In this document: positions 35,209 to 46,616 of the stretch, piece by piece
How positions within the stretch are numbered: the stretch's first letter is position 1
How the letters are laid out: each line of letters starts with the position of its first letter
Source of the DNA: Cardinalis cardinalis
Taxonomy: Eukaryota > Chordata > Aves > Passeriformes > Cardinalidae
Length of the DNA stretch: 64,000 bases
Direction: 5' to 3'
Assembly (NCBI GenBank): GCA_014549065.1
Contig: JACDOX010000018.1
Location: forward strand, 1,908,311-1,972,310
Program-made: the position numbers and the translations under genes
The notes under the pieces: generated by a model
Databases searched by the model: none
The model's input: only the letters and a program-made list of their open reading frames with translations
What the model was told of the DNA's origin: nothing

Positions 35209-38200
35209 TGCAGGCCTAATTAATTTCTCTTGAAATGGACTGGATCACATGTCCCACTCCCATCTTCTCATCCATGAGATGGCTCTCAGAATAAAGCTGC
35301 TGTTTTCTTCATATTGAATTTTTGTGTATTCAGAGCAAGGGCTAAACTATCTAATGGACATTCACTGCCTCTTCTGAGAAGCTTAGGTTTGCCATTCACT
35401 GACAGGAAGATGCTGTCCACATAAATAATTTTCCTTTTTTTTTTTTTTTAACTTATACNAAATTGTAAGCCGTGCCAAACTTTGCAAATGAACTCCTTAT
35501 CTGTAGAGTAGCACAAAAGAATTTACAGCATGGAGGGGAAGATACAGTTCAGCAAATCTGCTGCAGCCAGGTGTGAGTTACTCTCCTGTAGCTTTTCTAT
35601 ATGATACATTTTATGCATTGACTACAGATAGGTATTTTTGCACTCAGCAGAGTGGGGCTAGATCACTGAACTAATTTTAAGTAGGCCATTAAGCATCATT
35701 GNTTAATACTGATTTTTAGCCATTGCACATTAATCCTTTTGCCTCAAGTTCACCCAGTAGACAGAAACCAAAATTGCTGTGCCCCAGCAACTAACTGCTG
35801 CTCTGCCACTTCTACTGATACATCGATACATCTTTTTTTTTGTTTTGTAAACAAGTTTACTGTGAAATACATTTCTTACTGAAGATAATTATTAATATGG
35901 AAATATTATACCATANAGCTATTATTTAATAATCTTAATATAGACTACTTCTTTTAAAATAAATCAGCTAGACAAATCAAACAGTATAGAAATGGAATGT
36001 GCCTTTGTAGGCCCTGTGGGAAACTCAGCTAATGAACTGAGGGATATCAGTTTCTAGACAGGGAAAGAAAGTCNGCTTAATTTAAAGAAATAAGTTCAAC
36101 TATTTGCCTCCCTATTCTAAAATCATGGGTTTGGGCATGATCACACAATATGAAAAAAGTAACTTTCAGTGCAGCCTTGTGTGTTTTGAAACACCAAGTG
36201 AAACACAATTAACTTTAAAATGGTAAATTGTAATGCTAAAAAGAAAATCTTCTTCCTTCCGGGTGTGACTGTCTTTATAATTTGATGATGTCACCCTGTG
36301 AGCCATTAAAGCATTATCAATGAGCAGGCTGTGCGTTTTCTAATGATTACTGTGGAGTTGAAAAAGACTCAGTAATGTTCCTGCAGTTTGTTCATCATTT
36401 TTGTTTAATAATTGTCCTGAAAATCAATGACAGCTACTGATTACAGAAATTTGATTGAACTAAGTATAAATATAGGCAGCAATTTAGACTGTTCTTACTC
36501 AATAGGAAAATGTCTTTGGCTAATAAGTGGATTCCTATCTAAATTCATGAGTTCTTTTATGACATTTTGGGCTAAGCCTGAAATAGATTAATCTTTTTCT
36601 GATAAAGTTGCATAAGCTGTGATTTCTCTGGTGACCACATTTAATTGGATATTAAATAAATTGCTTATCTTTACACCAACAGGTTTTATAGGCTGGATTT
36701 CACAGATTAAATAACAAGTAATAGGCNCACACAAAATTTTTCTGATTAAACCGTGATATGCTCAGATTAAAAATTAGACTGTCCTGATTCAGGTAGGCTT
36801 TGGAGGGGCATGATTACAACTGAGGGTTAAATGCACAGAANAGAAGGAAACTGCAGGATGGTGCAAAGAGCTGTGAGAACAGGTCAGCTCTGTATATTCT
36901 TCTTCCCTGCTTATTCTTCAGCAAATGTACAGCAGGGTGGTTTTCTGTTGGGTTTGACAAGAAGCTTGAATTCTTGATAATGTTTTTGAAAAGCCTGAGG
37001 TTGGGATTCATTATGCAAGGTGCTGTACAAGCACACAGCGAGAAGTATCCTGTGATAGAGCCTATCAGCCCTNGAGAGGCAGAGGAAAGGTTAACAGAAG
37101 CCTGGAAAGTAAATTAACCTGTCGCACCTGAAGAAAGGAGATAGCGACAAGGCTGAGAGAAGTACCCAAATAGAAATACATGGATGGTGGTTGGGAGGAG
37201 GAAGTCTTAATAGGGTGAGCAAAGACCACACTTGGGAGGAAGAGTGAGGTGAGGAGGAGGGGATGGAGAAGGTGAAGCTGAAAGCACAGCCAGGCTGTTA
37301 CAGGAGGCATTTGTCTGGTACTCCACTTGCTGGAGAATGCAGACTGACAAAAGGGCTCCAAAGGGGCAGGAGATAGTTAGGACTTGCTGCATTTCTTTTA
37401 ATGATAATGAAGGACGCTCTTTGGAGCTGAAAGGACACTTCTGTCCCAGAAAAGTGCAGGACATTGAAGGAATTGAGCTGGATGGCTCGGGCACACGTGT
37501 GAGATCAGTGGAAAGGAGTAGAGCAGCTGTACCGAACAAGACAGGAGGGGAACCACCAGTGTGAGCCTAAGGCCTTCATGGGGAGGAAGTAAATGAAGAC
37601 NTTTGCATTGAGTAGGCTGTGCTAAAACAAATGATATGGAGCTCGTGCTAGTTACAATTTTTTCCTCACTGGTATGACNTACTGTGAATGTGAGAAGAAA
37701 CTGATGCCTCCCTATGTAAGCAAGTCTGCTTTTGATTTTCTGTGCATGGAGCTGGCAGCCCTCTGGTAGTGTTTTGTTGATTTTGTTCTTAGATATGGAT
37801 GAGAGAATTGCAGTAGCACTAAGCAGCACTAAGCTCAGGAGCTTGGACAACCCTCTCCTGATGGATTTATTTTGACTCTTACAAGATCAGCCAGAAAGAG
37901 TTGAGGTGTCAGTTGGTGGGGTGCTTTTTTCCCTAAATAAAACTGACCCGTTGCACACAGCATGTAATTGTTCCTGAGCTGATGTCAGACTTGCAAATGG
38001 TAATTTCTCACAGGAGGTAGGTCACTTCTCACAGCAAGTCAGCAAGGCTGGCAGTGCTACAGGTGGCATTGTTGTCCAGGCTCCGGTGACTCCAAGCCAC
38101 TGGCATCATTTGGCTGAGACTCAAGGCAGAAGGTGTTGAACATCCCAACTGTGTTACTGAAAGATAAAAATTGAAAATAGCTCCACTGAGTAGTGGGGAC

Positions 38201-39199
38201 AAGCAAATGGCCTTGTGCTGTACTTCAGTCTGGGGTCACTGGGCCCTGTCTTTTTGCATAGTTGAAATAGCTGGTGTCCAGATGATAAATATGTTGACAA
38301 TTATCTTCCCTTCCTCCAGAGACCACACAAAGCTAAGCCTTTTTCTTTTACTTTCACATAATTTTCTTTTATTTTGACTTGTCATGACTTTTGACTTGGC
38401 ATGAGGATGTTTTCTGGAGGAATTTCCTTTGCCTTCTTGGCATTTGGTAATGCAAAGCATTTTGTTAAGATCTTTTTCTTCGAAGCCACATTTTTTGTTA
38501 AGACCTTTCAGGATGGGGTTCTATTTGTTGCCTCTCACAGGAGTCATCTAGTAAATTAACAGCCATTATTTCCCCCTAGGCTTCAGAAAAATGGTAAATT
38601 ACTTAAAAGAAGTCAGAGAAAAACTTTATTTCTGGTAAAACAAGTATTTCCAATGAAACATCAGGAAAGGAATGGCAAGCTTCAGAGCTCATGTTGGTTT
38701 AGGAGGCCAAGGGCTGCNTCAGCCCACAAACACATACACTGGTTTCTGTGGAGAGGAAGGCAGCACAGGGCTGTCTGGTGCCAGCCACAGCCTGTCCTCA
38801 GAGATGAGACTAGATGCATCTCAATGCCCAGCTGGGAATTCCCTGGGATGTCTGCAACTTCTGCTGTTAGCAAGCAGGTGGCATGTTCCCTATGCAGTTG
38901 AGGCAGTGATACATTATGTGACTAGCTTGGAGACTGGTGACTTTTCTTAGCAGAGCTGTATCTGCTTTTAAACCTTGTACAAAAACATGAGTACCTAAGT
39001 TAGCACANAGTGTACCCTGAGAGATGTGGTTTGCGAGGGGGCTGTTTGTGTGTAGATCTCATTTCTTTGCTAATAAGTAGGGAAGACTTAAAATAACCTG
39101 TGGAATTGTTCAAGAGGAAGCAGATCTCTGCAAAAGTCTCTTCTTTGTCAGGGTGTCAGAGCTGATACTGAAAATGCAGTATCTAGATCAATGCACAAG
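35209..39199 (+). other. AFF3 intron between two solo LTRs
   Basis: Includes a T run near 35440, a possible conserved block at 36255-36480, and a purine-rich strand segment at 37060-37560. No exon recognised. Confidence 0.55.
36255..36480. promoter_or_regulatory. Candidate intronic enhancer (homeodomain-like site cluster)
   Basis: A non-repetitive stretch with several TAAT/ATTA cores, including TAATGATTA near 36340 and TAATAATT near 36406, plus GATGATGTCA-type and TCAATGA elements. Site density and lack of repeat character are the only evidence. Conservation could not be tested. Confidence 0.25.
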
Positions 39200-39490
39200 A
39201 TAGGCTGTTGTCATNTTATTGCAAGAGTTCCATACCTTCCTGGTGATTTCTCACNAGCATCTCCTCACAGCACTGACTCCTTCTTCACAGCACANCCAAC
39301 AANCTNCAGCCCTCTTCCCCACCAGCTAACCCCCTCTTTTGTAGCACTCTTCTTATTGGACACAGCTGTGGNCCATTAAGGGCAGGCCTGTTCCTAATCT
39401 TTGGTGATTGGTACAGCTGCAACTCCTNAGNGGTGAGACTGCCTTCTGCACTATCTTTATTTTCTTANATTCTATNCCCCCACAATAGGC
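39200..39490 (-). mobile_element. Solo LTR of an endogenous retrovirus (family A, copy 2) with 6-bp target duplication
   Basis: The LTR body is 39206-39484 (279 bp). On the minus strand it starts TGTGGGGG and ends ATGACAACA. Identical ATAGGC hexamers flank it at 39200-39205 and 39485-39490. It aligns along its length with the copy at 12261-12560: shared blocks include GAGTTGCAGCTG, AACAGGCCTG and the CCAATAAGAAG promoter block. The CCAAT box is intact (39355-39359 on the complementary strand). The TATA equivalent has decayed to TACAAAAG (39336-39343). Ten isolated Ns fall inside the body. It is antisense to AFF3 and no internal viral genes remain. Confidence 0.87.
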
Positions 39491-41689
39491 ACGTTTCATT
39501 TCCACGTAACAGGAACCAAGGCCTCTACAGGTAGAAACTGGTCTCATGCCACCAACACTGAACATCTACCTCTTTACCTGCTGGTCTCTTACTAGGTGCA
39601 AATAAGTTCCCAGTGTCCATGCACCCTAACAGGAGTTTAATCACTGTTTTAACAGAGGGTCTTTGTAAAATTCATGTACGCAAATAGAGTGTTTCTAAAT
39701 TGCCAACACAACAGCAGAAGCTTAAGTGCAATTTTTATTCCAATAAAGATGTGATGAAATTATGCCTAATGGTCTGCAGACTGCACTTTTATATGCACTT
39801 GGAATGCTCCCGTTGACTTCAACTGCTGTTGTCAAGGTATTTCAGTAGTACTGAGCTAAGGATCATTACCCTGTGCTATTATAATACATTAAACTAATGC
39901 TGCCATTTTTCCATTATAACAACAGTACCTGGCGACTGAAGGCTACCTCCGACCCAGTAACTTGCAATCAAATATTTGTTTCAGATTTCAAAATGCATAT
40001 AAATTATGAGGCTTGACAAAAATGTTCAGATTAGACAAGCCCATACCTCCACCCTGGTCTTTAATTCTTTGCCTGCAGACCAAGCAAGCTTGGCACTGAT
40101 GAACAGTGTAGACACTCTTACATTTTTAAGAACATGAGGATTTTAGTTTGTAAGTAAGTTTAGTAAAACTACATTTGAACTAAGCTTTCATTGACTTTCA
40201 TGCAAACAGCATGGAATTATATATCTATACTGTACATATCCCAAATCCCAAAGCTTGTGTCCTTCAAAAACAAAGCAATTCCCAGACTGCTGTTAATGCA
40301 GCATGCATTAGGGAATAGTTATACAAGTGTCCTGGAGCTAATCTCAGTTGTCTGATATTAAAACTAACCCACCATTTTTTTTGGCCGAGTCCTGTTTGCT
40401 CTAATGCAACAAAAATACTGTACTTAAGTGCAAGGGGGAGATAGATAGCTTTGCAGAGATTAGTCTATTGGTTCCTAAGAAATTAATAATTTTAAATTCA
40501 AAGGAAAACAAATTCACTAATTATATAACCTTTGCTACACTTGCTGATTGCTTGCTACTTCTTTTATCTTTTTTATAACTGCCTAAAAAAGGAAAACAAT
40601 AAAGAAAAGAAACTGAAAAATTCTTGAAGAGCTGACTGATATTACCTTTATGATAAAGTGAACCACAGACAAGATTAAAAAAAAAAAGAAACCATGGCCC
40701 CAAGTTCCCTTGGAAACCTCTGCGAACTCATATTAAAAATGTACATACAACATCTGCCAGACAAACAGGAATGAGGACTTGATAACCAAAACAGAATCCA
40801 GATGTGCACAAAATAGGCTTCTTGCTGATACTCTTATGTCACTTGCACTGCACATCTAGAGCTGAGATACACAAAAACATAGATGATTCACATAGCAGGT
40901 CCTGCTGATACTGTTTTCTCCCCAAAATATTATTTTCTCTTTTTGTGCATATTACTGTATGTTGTTTGGCATTACAATAGGAAATATCCTTAACCTTATC
41001 TAAATTTTTCTTTACCCTTTTCCTTTTAAGAGCCTGCTTTTAAGAGCTATTCTTCAAGATGAAAATATTGTTGTGAAAGAACAAATAATAAAGTTATGCA
41101 CAGATNTGGACAACTTTTTCAAGACATCAGGCCAACAAATTTCATTGCAAGAGCATTTCATGGTTCAAACTCAGGGCTTACTCTAATAGGGCTAAGAATT
41201 TTTTTTGTGGAACAGATGCAGCCTTGATTGCAGCAGTCCTAATTTGGCCACTTTTTTCTATTCATGCAAAGTTGCAGATACAGAATCACCTGCTTGTGCA
41301 TCTTACTTNAAGTGACAGTTTATCAATGTGTAAGGTCTAGTATTGGCATTATAGATGTCTGCAAACAGAACACTGCCTGTACAGTGTGGCACCTCTCATC
41401 TCCCTTGCCGGAGGGACAGGTAAGACAAGGAAAAAAACCATGATTGGCTGGTGCAGGATCATTTAGTCCTGTGTCAGAGGACACAATGGCAGTGCCTGTT
41501 GGATTCAAGAGAACTCAGTTTCTGGTACTGTTACCTTCTTGTGGCACCACTTTGCTTTCCTGGCTGTGTAGCCCCCCTCATTTTTAATGGAGATTTAATT
41601 TGAATTCTTTATGCACTAGTTTGCTGTTAAAATCCTGCCATTTACCATTTGCAGATAGTTATGTACTTCTGTGAAACAGCATTCTTGAT
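39491..41689 (+). other. AFF3 intron segment
   Basis: Non-repetitive intronic DNA. The part at about 39900-40110 has a mixed, CpG-containing composition. An open frame preceded by a pyrimidine tract lies at 41004-41186 (see findings). No confirmed exon. Confidence 0.5.
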
Positions 41690-41849
41690 GCTTTGGTTTA
41701 ATTATTTGCCTTATTATGGTGTCTACTGTCTAGGAACTGGTTCTCAAGGAATATTCCTTTTTTTGTAAGCTTTGGTTTAATTATTTGCCTTATTATGGTG
41801 TCTACTGTCTAGGAACTGGTTCTCAAGGAATATTCCTTTTTTTGTAAGC
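41690..41849. repeat. Perfect 79-bp tandem duplication
   Basis: The segment beginning CTTTGGTTTAATTATTTGCC at 41691 and ending TTTTTTTGTAAG is repeated immediately from 41770 with no difference I can find. The shared sequence extends one base beyond each end. Either a recent tandem duplication or an assembly overlap artefact. Confidence 0.95.
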
Positions 41850-42879
41850 GTGCAAAGATGTGCATGCAGATATCTGCAGAAACATTTTACAAGTCTCAAA
41901 CCGTACACTTAAAGGTGAGTGCCACTAAAATGTGCAGATTTTAAATCCAAGCTCCTGCAGTACACAACAAATCAGCTTCTGGGATGAGTACCCGAAGAGG
42001 AGGACTGAGGACACNGCAGTTTGAGCACCTATAGTAAGAGCTGTATTCAGGGTTCTTTTATCAGGCATGCCTCTCTCTGAAAAAACTGTGCTCCAACTTA
42101 ATCATCCAGTTCTGCACAATACTTAAAATAAACAAGTTAATTCTACAGAGGGGTTTAAATTGAACAAATGTATTCACTAGGGAAAGCATAGTGGCATGAC
42201 TGAATGGCTTAAAATACAGCTGAGGTGAAACTGTTCTTCAAATCATCAGATCTGCAGATTGGCTCCTTAAACAATCTATAGACCTTGATAATCACATTCT
42301 TTTTGTAATTATCACAGATTTACAGACAGGAAAAAATTCCAAAAAACTGCTATGACAGTTTGCCTAAAANCAGTGAGGTTATTGAGCTATGAAATAGCCA
42401 TCGCTAGGAAAGATGTGATTTCAGAGTGAGGAGAAGACAATCTGGAGAGTCATTGTTTTGTAAGAGTCTCTCAAGATCCTGCAGCTTCTGATGGACATCC
42501 TGCAGGNGTAGGGGTCCAGTCACTGTTGCATTAANAATCCCACCCTGCTTTCCAGGGCATGATGCTATACCATTTTTACTTTGAGAGGGTTGCATTTCTT
42601 CTCCACTAAGTGATCCTAGGTGACCTTTTAAAATGTGTGGATAAATGAAGGGGCAGTAAATTTTGTGCTTGTCATGATTTAAGGAAGTAATTGCCATATT
42701 TTCCTCTTTTTTATCTTGCTTTTAAAGCATGTCATTTACAAATAGAAGTGCCTGAGGGCAGTTCAGAAAGCAATTCAAAATTGTATCTTATTGNATATAA
42801 TAAAAAATTTCGGTATTGGATTGCATGACTGAAATGTGGACTTATTAGGTATTAGTGTTGCATTATATTTCATATACTG

Positions 42880-43290
42880 ATTGAATGAGTTTGATGAGCA
42901 AAGACAGAGGATTATTATGCAAACCACCCCCATTGTTTCATATTAAAAAGTGAATATTTAAGAGCTGAAAAAGCAAATTTGTTTCGGTTACACGGCACAC
43001 ATTTTTCAGTATGCAAATGTGCCACATCTGTGTATTTGTTTTGCTGCAGATACAACCAGCAAGAGTTTAGTGATGAAATCTGTTCTTAATTATGATAGCA
43101 GCTGTTGGAGCAGTAGCCATTTTTTTCCTCCTGATGTGAAGTTGCCTGATTTACTCATTTTTGTCTGCATTTGTCAGGGCTGCCAGTGCAGAGAGAGAAC
43201 TCTTTGTGAGGGGTTGCAATTTGTTTTCTGTGCGAGAGCCAGTGAAAATTGACTAAATCTGCGCAGCGGGGTAGTTTTATCTTTTCTTTT
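42880..43290. promoter_or_regulatory. Candidate intronic enhancer with SOX and POU motifs
   Basis: Contains TTATGCAAA at 42915-42923, CATTGTT at 42931-42937 and a perfect octamer ATGCAAAT at 43011-43018. The CpG-containing end CTGCGCAGCGGGG near 43260 is unusual for this CpG-poor intron. SOX/POU pairs are common in neural enhancers, and AFF3 is expressed in brain. The link is inference; conservation was not tested. Confidence 0.28.
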
Positions 43291-46200
43291 CCTGCATTGC
43301 AAGCTGTTGTACCTCTGCTCCAGCACAAGAGGCCTATAAAACTACCAAACAAATGAGGGAGCTGTTAAGTGTTCCAGCAAGTATCTTAAGCAGCAGTTCA
43401 TGTAAACGAACTATGCCTTAATGAAGAAGGAAGAAAGAAGTCTGACATCATAGCTGTGGGACAGATGGCATTAATATAATGAATTGATAAACACTTTGGA
43501 AGCTTATTTTTCCTTCCTCAGTTATTTCATTTCCATATATGAGCATGAAGTTTGTAAATGCCAGACAGTTTAATACTCTATTTCCTCAATATTTTGATAA
43601 TAGCGAGGAAGAGTGGGAAGATTTTAAAAGGATGATAAAAGCTCCTTTCTGAATACATGATCTCTTACAATAATTTGTTAACGAGGCAATGCTGTTGCAA
43701 ATCAAGACAGAAAACGACCAAGAATGCTTCATAGCATAATGAAAAATTGGCCAAAAATTGCAGTGCAAATGAAAACAGAATAAAGAGAAGACATAAGTTA
43801 TTGATACTAAAACTTCTGTGCTAAAAGCCTACTGAATGAAACATTTATCGTCTCCCTACAATCATAGACTAATCGTCTGTTTCACACTGGATTGTTTCCA
43901 CACCAATATTTTATGCCTTNTTTTTCTTTTGATCTAGGCAACACTAAATTTAAACAGATTTCAGCTCTGTTTCTTTTTCAGTTAAGTTTTTGATGCTTTA
44001 TCCTGCATCACTGAAACCAGTGAAAACTTGGCCCCAGAACATAGTGAGAGCCTGTATAGTTCTTGAAAGAATATGCAAAATTTGCTGTTCTTTATTGAGA
44101 GAAGCAATCTGCTTTTGCTTCCACAAACAGAAAAGGGTTCAACAGATTGTGTAACTCTTCACTTAAGATAAGGGTTCTCACTTTATTTTCTGCCATTCAA
44201 CTTTTCCTCTTTCACTTTTGACCTTTATGTGTTGCATTTAACTGAAAGAAACATAAAATCATGAGAAAATGAGAGAATGCAGGTAAACTGTAGCTTACTT
44301 CAAAACAAAGGATATCTCAAAGTTAAGCTATCTGAAGTAGTAAATCTGTAAGTATGGAATGTTCCTCAGTAGAAGAATATGCTTGTGCATCATGAACATG
44401 GTCATAATAAGAATTCATGTTCAGAATAAGAAAATGGGCGTGGATAGGGTGGGAGAGTCATCAGGAATTCCTGTCCACAAGTAGTTGTTTACTTTAAAAG
44501 AAACATAAAAGGAGAAAGAGGGTTATACAGCGGATTCCAGGGAGGAACTGGAATGGTATAAACACACAGTAGGTAGGCAGGAGGACACAGCACTTTTCCA
44601 TGATGGGCAAAGCAGACTGCCGGTGTGCAGGGCTTGCCTTGGGTACTGCTGCCTGTCTGCTGCCACAGCAGCTGCCTTCAAGGTGAATGACAGCAGGGCC
44701 TCATCACTGCAATGAACAGCATCTCTTACCATCTACAAACTCCTAGTTTGCCTTATTTTTCTGAGCTTTCCAAGATGCCTGGGCATGGCCAATTTTACCC
44801 TTTTGAGCTGCATACATTGTTCCNGTTAGCCCATGCAGAATCAGCCTTGGACCTCTGCAGTTGCCCATATTTTTCTTTAAGCTTGACTTTCTTCAGGAAG
44901 TTACTTTGTCTCCTGTAAAGAAGCNCAGGTGCTATTGCTGCTAGAATAGAAAAAGGATATTTTGGACTTCTTGTCTATATCACATGCATGTTTCCATGTC
45001 ATGTGCTTGTTTTCTTGAGAAGTATAGTTGTGGGGACAGCAAGAGTCATAATGAAGTTACTGGAGAAGTGAGGAAGGTCTGGATTTTTCACTGAAGTTAC
45101 ATTTAAAATTTTTCTTCTCTGACTATTTATTTTGACCATTTCTTGTCTTCTGTCTAATCTACCATTAGGTATTTCTAATGCAGAAGTGAACTAGTGACAC
45201 AAGGCTCTAGCTGCACTCAGTTGAAATAAATAAGCTATTTTTAGCTGCAATTAATCTGACCTTCCCAAATAGCCATTTAGAATAAGATCAATCCTTAAAA
45301 GCATGTAACCTTCTCCATCAACCAGCAACAGAATGTGGAGCAGTTAGCTTACATTTAGATGTCTACAGTTAGTCAAATAAATCCCTCACTTTCTGCGTCT
45401 GTTTTCTATTGCTGCTGTGCCAAGCATGTTGCATACCTAAATAATTACTGTAGTTTTGAACAGNAGTCACTGAGTCTGTAGCTGTGAATTGCATATTATT
45501 CACTTAGTGGATTTTTTCTTCTCAAAAAAGCCCCATTTACAAGAGGTTATAGGTTTTAGCAAGGTGTCTTCGCACTTTAGTGTCGTGATTACGGCAATAA
45601 ATATACAGAAATGTTGCTCTGTAGCATTATGTCACTGAAATTTGCTGACACAGTAAATCCTAAATGGGATACAGTGATTTATGGCTTATGACTTCAGCAT
45701 ATGTTACAGAGGGTACTTTAATAGAAGAGAGGCGTATGATACTAATTACCCTGTGAAATCACACTATAATAATCCTTCAAGTAATCACACTTCAAAGTGA
45801 CAAAATTTTCTTGAAAGACATCTTGTCAGGAATGCTGCCTCTTCCAACTTCTTATGCCTCTTCCTTATNACATAAGAAAATTTACTTTTGTGTTGGCAAA
45901 TAATTTAAAATATATTCCCAGTAAAAACGAAGGTCTGATACTGCATTTGGATCCATGCAGGGCATTTCNAAGCACTTGGGGCAGCAAAATCTTTGCTCCT
46001 TCTGGATGACTTGATGTGAAAATAGAGGAGATATGGCTTTCCCACTGAGGCAGAGAAAAGATTTAAAGATGCATTTTAGATGTCACCTCCTGCTGTTGGG
46101 TAACTTACGGTCTGTCAGCCAAGATAAGGGAAAAAGATGCCCTGTACTCAACACCTCAGAACTTGAATGGTTAAGAAATGTCTTCTGTCAGGAATTTGGA

Positions 46201-46571
46201 GAGGAAACCATGCCCAGTCCTTGCTGATCTGAGTAGCAGCTTTGCAACAGTTCCCCAGGGCTAGGGAGGAAAAAGTGGGATATTTGATGCACTTCTGCTC
46301 CTCCACCCTACCACCCCACATTCCTGCAATTACAACCCATTTGAGGATGAAGTAGACAGCCCTGNTTCCTGATGGAGATCTACACAGAAATACCCAAGGA
46401 CTCAGCTCCAGCATCCCTCTCCATATGGGGTGTGCTTGTTCCTACGATGTTAGTTAGCTTGTAAGCATCATAGCCTCTGCAAGATGTTTGTAGGGAATTA
46501 TTTTTCCTTGGATAACATGATTTTTTTTTCCTCCCAGACTGACTTCTGGAACTACAGTTCAAAAAGTAATA

Positions 46572-46616
46572 GCTCATAGGCAAGTGCATAATGCTGGCTC
46601 ATAGGCAATGCATAAT
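46572..46616. repeat. Short imperfect tandem duplication (~25 bp)
   Basis: GCTCATAGGCAAGTGCATAAT is followed a few bases later by the one-base-shorter copy GCTCATAGGCAATGCATAAT. Confidence 0.85.

Noticed and set aside
38460..38512. Repeated TTTTGTTAAGAYCTTT motif
   Set aside because: Only two short imperfect copies about 35 bp apart; chance in AT-rich DNA is likely.
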